Shown here one piece after another: positions 61,166 to 64,000 of a stretch of DNA of 64,000 bases. The stretch is from assembly GCA_942486035.1 (NCBI GenBank), contig CALNXK010000024.1:2029501-2093500 (forward strand), written 5' to 3'. Position 1 is the first letter of the stretch, and each line of letters starts with the position of its first letter. Under the pieces are notes generated by a model, which saw only the letters and a program-made list of their open reading frames with translations, did no database searches and was not told the DNA's origin. Both the position numbers and the translations under genes were made by a program. The DNA comes from Porites lobata. Lineage: Eukaryota; Cnidaria; Anthozoa; Scleractinia; Poritidae.

Positions 61166-63430
61166 AAGAAAAAGCTACAATCACCAGGGGGCATTTATAA
61201 AAGATATGTATGATTAAAAGAAAAGGCTTTTTCTCTGGCCTTACGACTTACTCCAGTTCTGATGAACCACTTCTCAGCTCGAATGCGTAATTTATGCTCG
61301 TAATGTGACCTAAATAACTAACAGTTCAAGTACTTTTGGATCTCTTTAGACAACACATGGTAATATTACTGGAAGAAAGTCAATTGCAAAAGAAAGAGGA
61401 ATTCAAGGCTCGCAAGTTTTTAGTTTTAATCACCGTACTTCCTCGAATAAGAGCCGTCCTTCCATTAATCCCCTCCCATCGAATAATCGCCGAGCTTTAC
61501 AGCCGTTTGCATGGTTGGAGCAAGTTGACCCCCACCTACGGTGGCCTGTAAAATTTCTCGAATTTGTAGAGCTGTTTAAGAAATCACAATTTCAATTTTT
61601 TTTGGCAACTCAGCTGATTCTGAGGCGTTCTTCCGGCCGTGTTGACCGAGTTTCGCTAACTTACCCATTTAAACAGTGGAAAAGAGTCTGTTGCGGCGTG
61701 CCTTCTTACTCGTTCGAACAAAAACAGTCTTGTGAGAAGCTATTTTATTTAAAAAAAACGTTCACGAGTGAAGCATTAATTTATCAATAGGCCTCTTTAA
61801 TTTAGAAGCCTCTTTGTAACTATCATGTAACAGTTCATTTTTTATCTCAGGCAATTTCTATTTTTCTTTTGTTTCAATTTCATTAGCATACATTACCATA
61901 CCCAAAAACAAAAGAAAAACCAAAATTATTACCTGAGATAAAAAATTAACTACAACATATAAATACATCCTTATTCATGCATGCCGTTGAGTATATAATT
62001 ATTCACGTCAATCGTTGAAAATAAATCCGCGTAAACTATTTCGTTGACAATCTTTGTTGCGGGTGACTTGAGTCTGTTCAATTAGCTCCCTGAGCAGCCC
62101 AGAAAGAACCTGTTTCTTATATCGTTTTTGCCAACAGTATTTTTAGTATTCGTACGTGTCACTAAATGCGTTCGTGTGTAGGCTCTTCAAATGCGCATGT
62201 AATTATTAAACAACTCGGACGTGTGCAGAACGCAGACCAGCTGCTCGGGTTGTTTCTCTTACTCTCAAGGCCTGTCATATTGCACCTCTCAGCTGCGAAT
62301 CACTACAGCGTTTGATGTTCTCCGAGCAGAAGTTGCTCTAAGCCTCTGTTTCAAAGCGAGGCTAAGTGCAAAGCCATTGACATGAGTTTTTTTTAATTCC
62401 CATCCAAATAAAACTCGTTTTCACAAGAAAGGTTCTCTCTCTTTGAAAGTATGGATCTCGGAAATGGCCCATTTAAGTGTATACAGGGTATATCAGACTT
62501 ACACTGAACACATGATCACGTTGTATACTAATAGCTAAATTCCTATACAAGATCTCAGGTCTTCAGAAAACAATTTGCTCGCGGTTTCCGGTTTACACCT
62601 CAATTAAGGACGCCATGCCACCACGGAGGAATATATAACCAAAACCTTATCTTTTTAGACGTGCCCTTAACCCTGGGACGCTCACGCAAATTCATACCCC
62701 CACTGTGGTAAAAGAGGTGGGGGGGGGGGGTTGATGTAGCCACCCCCACACTTCCGTTGTACGTCCGAGCTATACGGCTGAGACACATTGATAAAGTTTT
62801 CTATTCTATTCTATATTCTATTCTAACGCGTCAAATCTAGTACAGCTGCCCGTTATGTGCTCTTGTCTACAACCAGCGTAAGTATAATTCTTGCTGTTCC
62901 CAACAGATACAACAACAAAAACAACATAAGCTTTATTTGCATGACTATAATTATGTATACGTGGTTAGAGTATTGCAAAAGCTTTAACATAAAAAAAAAA
63001 CACAAACAAACAAGCAAACAAACAAATCATAACAATGATAATGCAATGCAATGATTACTATAGTCAATCAAGTGTCATCAGCATGATTTGATAACAAAAT
63101 ATTACGTAAATCATTACATAATGAGACAAATTTCAACAAATGTGAATTTACGGAAAAATTCTGTGAATTCATTAATTTAATTATTAATTCTGTGTAAGAT
63201 AGCTGATTAAAGTCGACAAAATTTTACATGTACAGCATTTGTTGTGCTCTGTAAATGGTCCACACTTGAAAAATGGATGGCTTCTTATCATGTAAACACC
63301 TTGACAGATTCCCTGACAGTGGGTACCCGGAGTTCTAAATTATAGTGTTGAATGTCTTGAAATTAAACAAAAAATCTGTTCAAAGGATTTTAATTTTAGA
63401 GCTTTTTTTTTCTTTCTTTTTTTGACGTAA
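61166..63430. other. Intergenic, no recognised gene
   Basis: Contains the foldback at 61830-61955, the dispersed repeat at 62360-62475, a G run near 62719-62730 and an attct-type short repeat at 62798-62825 that resembles a LINE tail. A short segment at 61435-61500 resembles the MITE at 46385. Confidence 0.5.
61830..61955. repeat. Short foldback element
   Basis: tttttatctcaggcaatttc and tttttcttttgttt on the left are mirrored by acaaaagaaaaacc and attacctgagataaaaaa on the right, with a loop of about 25 bases. Confidence 0.8.
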
Positions 63431-63451
63431 TATAATTAAAGGAACACTAAC

Positions 63452-63560
63452 CTTTCATTTGAACGTAGGGAGGATTTGGGCACCAACGATGGATACCAGG
63501 AAGAGAAAAGATTAAGTAACTACAAGTAAGAGGAGTGCATGCGCATGTGAACTGAAGAAA
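63452..63560 (-). pseudogene. Third, decayed copy of the signal-peptide exon
   Basis: Retains an intact donor (aaag then gttagt) and loose similarity to the other two copies (ATTTTC or ATCTTTTC, then CCTGGTATCCAT). In the frame that fits the donor phase there is no ATG and the hydrophobic core is broken (FSLPGIHRWCPNPP). The flanking sequence to about 63670 also matches the duplicated unit. Confidence 0.55.
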
Positions 63561-63589
63561 TTTTTCGCCAAATTTGTCGAAAGGAGTAA

Positions 63590-64000
63590 AATTAATTTGA
63601 AGCTCTTCCGCCTCGTCTTGAAAATGGGTCCAACACTCGAGTTTTTGTTATATGATTTCCTACTCTCATTTTCATGTTACAATAAGTAATGAACTTTGAA
63701 AACCTGGCAGGCTAACTAACAAGTTTTCAAAAGCATAATTTCAATCCATTTCAATCTTCTTCCAGTTTGCCTATCCTTGCCTCTTTTGTAATTGCTGTGT
63801 ATTATTTGTACCTTCTTTTTATTTTTTAGCCATAAATATTGTTCAACTGTTTTACTCATGCATTAATTGGTGGCGTTCTCACAGTTTGAATTCTGATTAA
63901 TTTCGTGAAACAGCTCCTTTACTTAGTTACTTGAACCTTCTGCTAGTAAGCAATTATAACGTCTTTCAGTTAGTGAATGATGTAACCACTGGGCAATGTT
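63590..64000. other. Window end, nothing recognised
   Basis: AT-rich with no supported gene; the first part belongs to the decayed third copy of the unit at 59530-61165. Confidence 0.4.

Overview
The window looks like nuclear DNA of an anthozoan cnidarian, most likely a stony coral. It is AT-rich and split into many short exons. It carries lineage-typical secreted proteins (PAN/apple, EGF and EAR-propeller modules) and is crowded with short inverted-repeat DNA transposons. The assignment comes from gene content and repeat style, not from a database search.

Layout. (1) 1-11302, minus strand: most of a GALNT2-type polypeptide N-acetylgalactosaminyltransferase gene, 14 exons visible, with the last C-terminal exon(s) beyond position 1. 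Its introns and upstream flank carry at least five foldback or TIR elements, one of them hAT-like with a perfect 8-bp target duplication. (2) 12117-22426: no intact host gene. It holds a dead LINE ending in a 26-unit TAGA microsatellite, two tandem-repeat patches, a decayed copy of the EAR-protein gene, and several MITEs. (3) 22427-29180, plus strand: an intronless gene for a roughly 770-residue multi-pass membrane protein that I do not recognise. It is cut by a complete Ty3/gypsy-type LTR retrotransposon (24094-28529) with LTRs that read as identical and a perfect 5-bp target duplication, so the insertion is very young. (4) 29276-49099: a tandem gene cluster on the minus strand. Two intact six-exon genes (34059-39683 and 42666-49099) encode signal peptide, PAN/apple, EGF, two calcium-binding-type EGFs and a seven-repeat EAR (EPTP) beta-propeller. 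Two decayed copies (18460-19000 and 31070-31345) and four copies of a flanking repeat unit show repeated segmental duplication. (5) 52626-59757, minus strand: a further secreted-protein gene with the same 5' module (signal, PAN, EGF, same intron phases) but a different, fibrinogen-related C-terminal module. At least one linking exon was not found. Its first exon has been duplicated upstream twice, in decayed form.

How it fits together: the cluster shows exon-module shuffling plus tandem duplication. One N-terminal secretion/PAN/EGF cassette is joined to two kinds of C-terminal recognition domain, which suggests surface or extracellular-matrix proteins in a fast-evolving family. The most unusual single objects are the young retrotransposon inside the membrane-protein gene, that gene's internally repeated PRDF motif, and the cassette sharing between the EAR and fibrinogen-related genes. 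Exon boundaries were assigned by eye from GT/AG sites, frame continuity and homology. They agree in phase throughout, except for one base in GALNT2 exon 4 and the unfound exon of the last gene.
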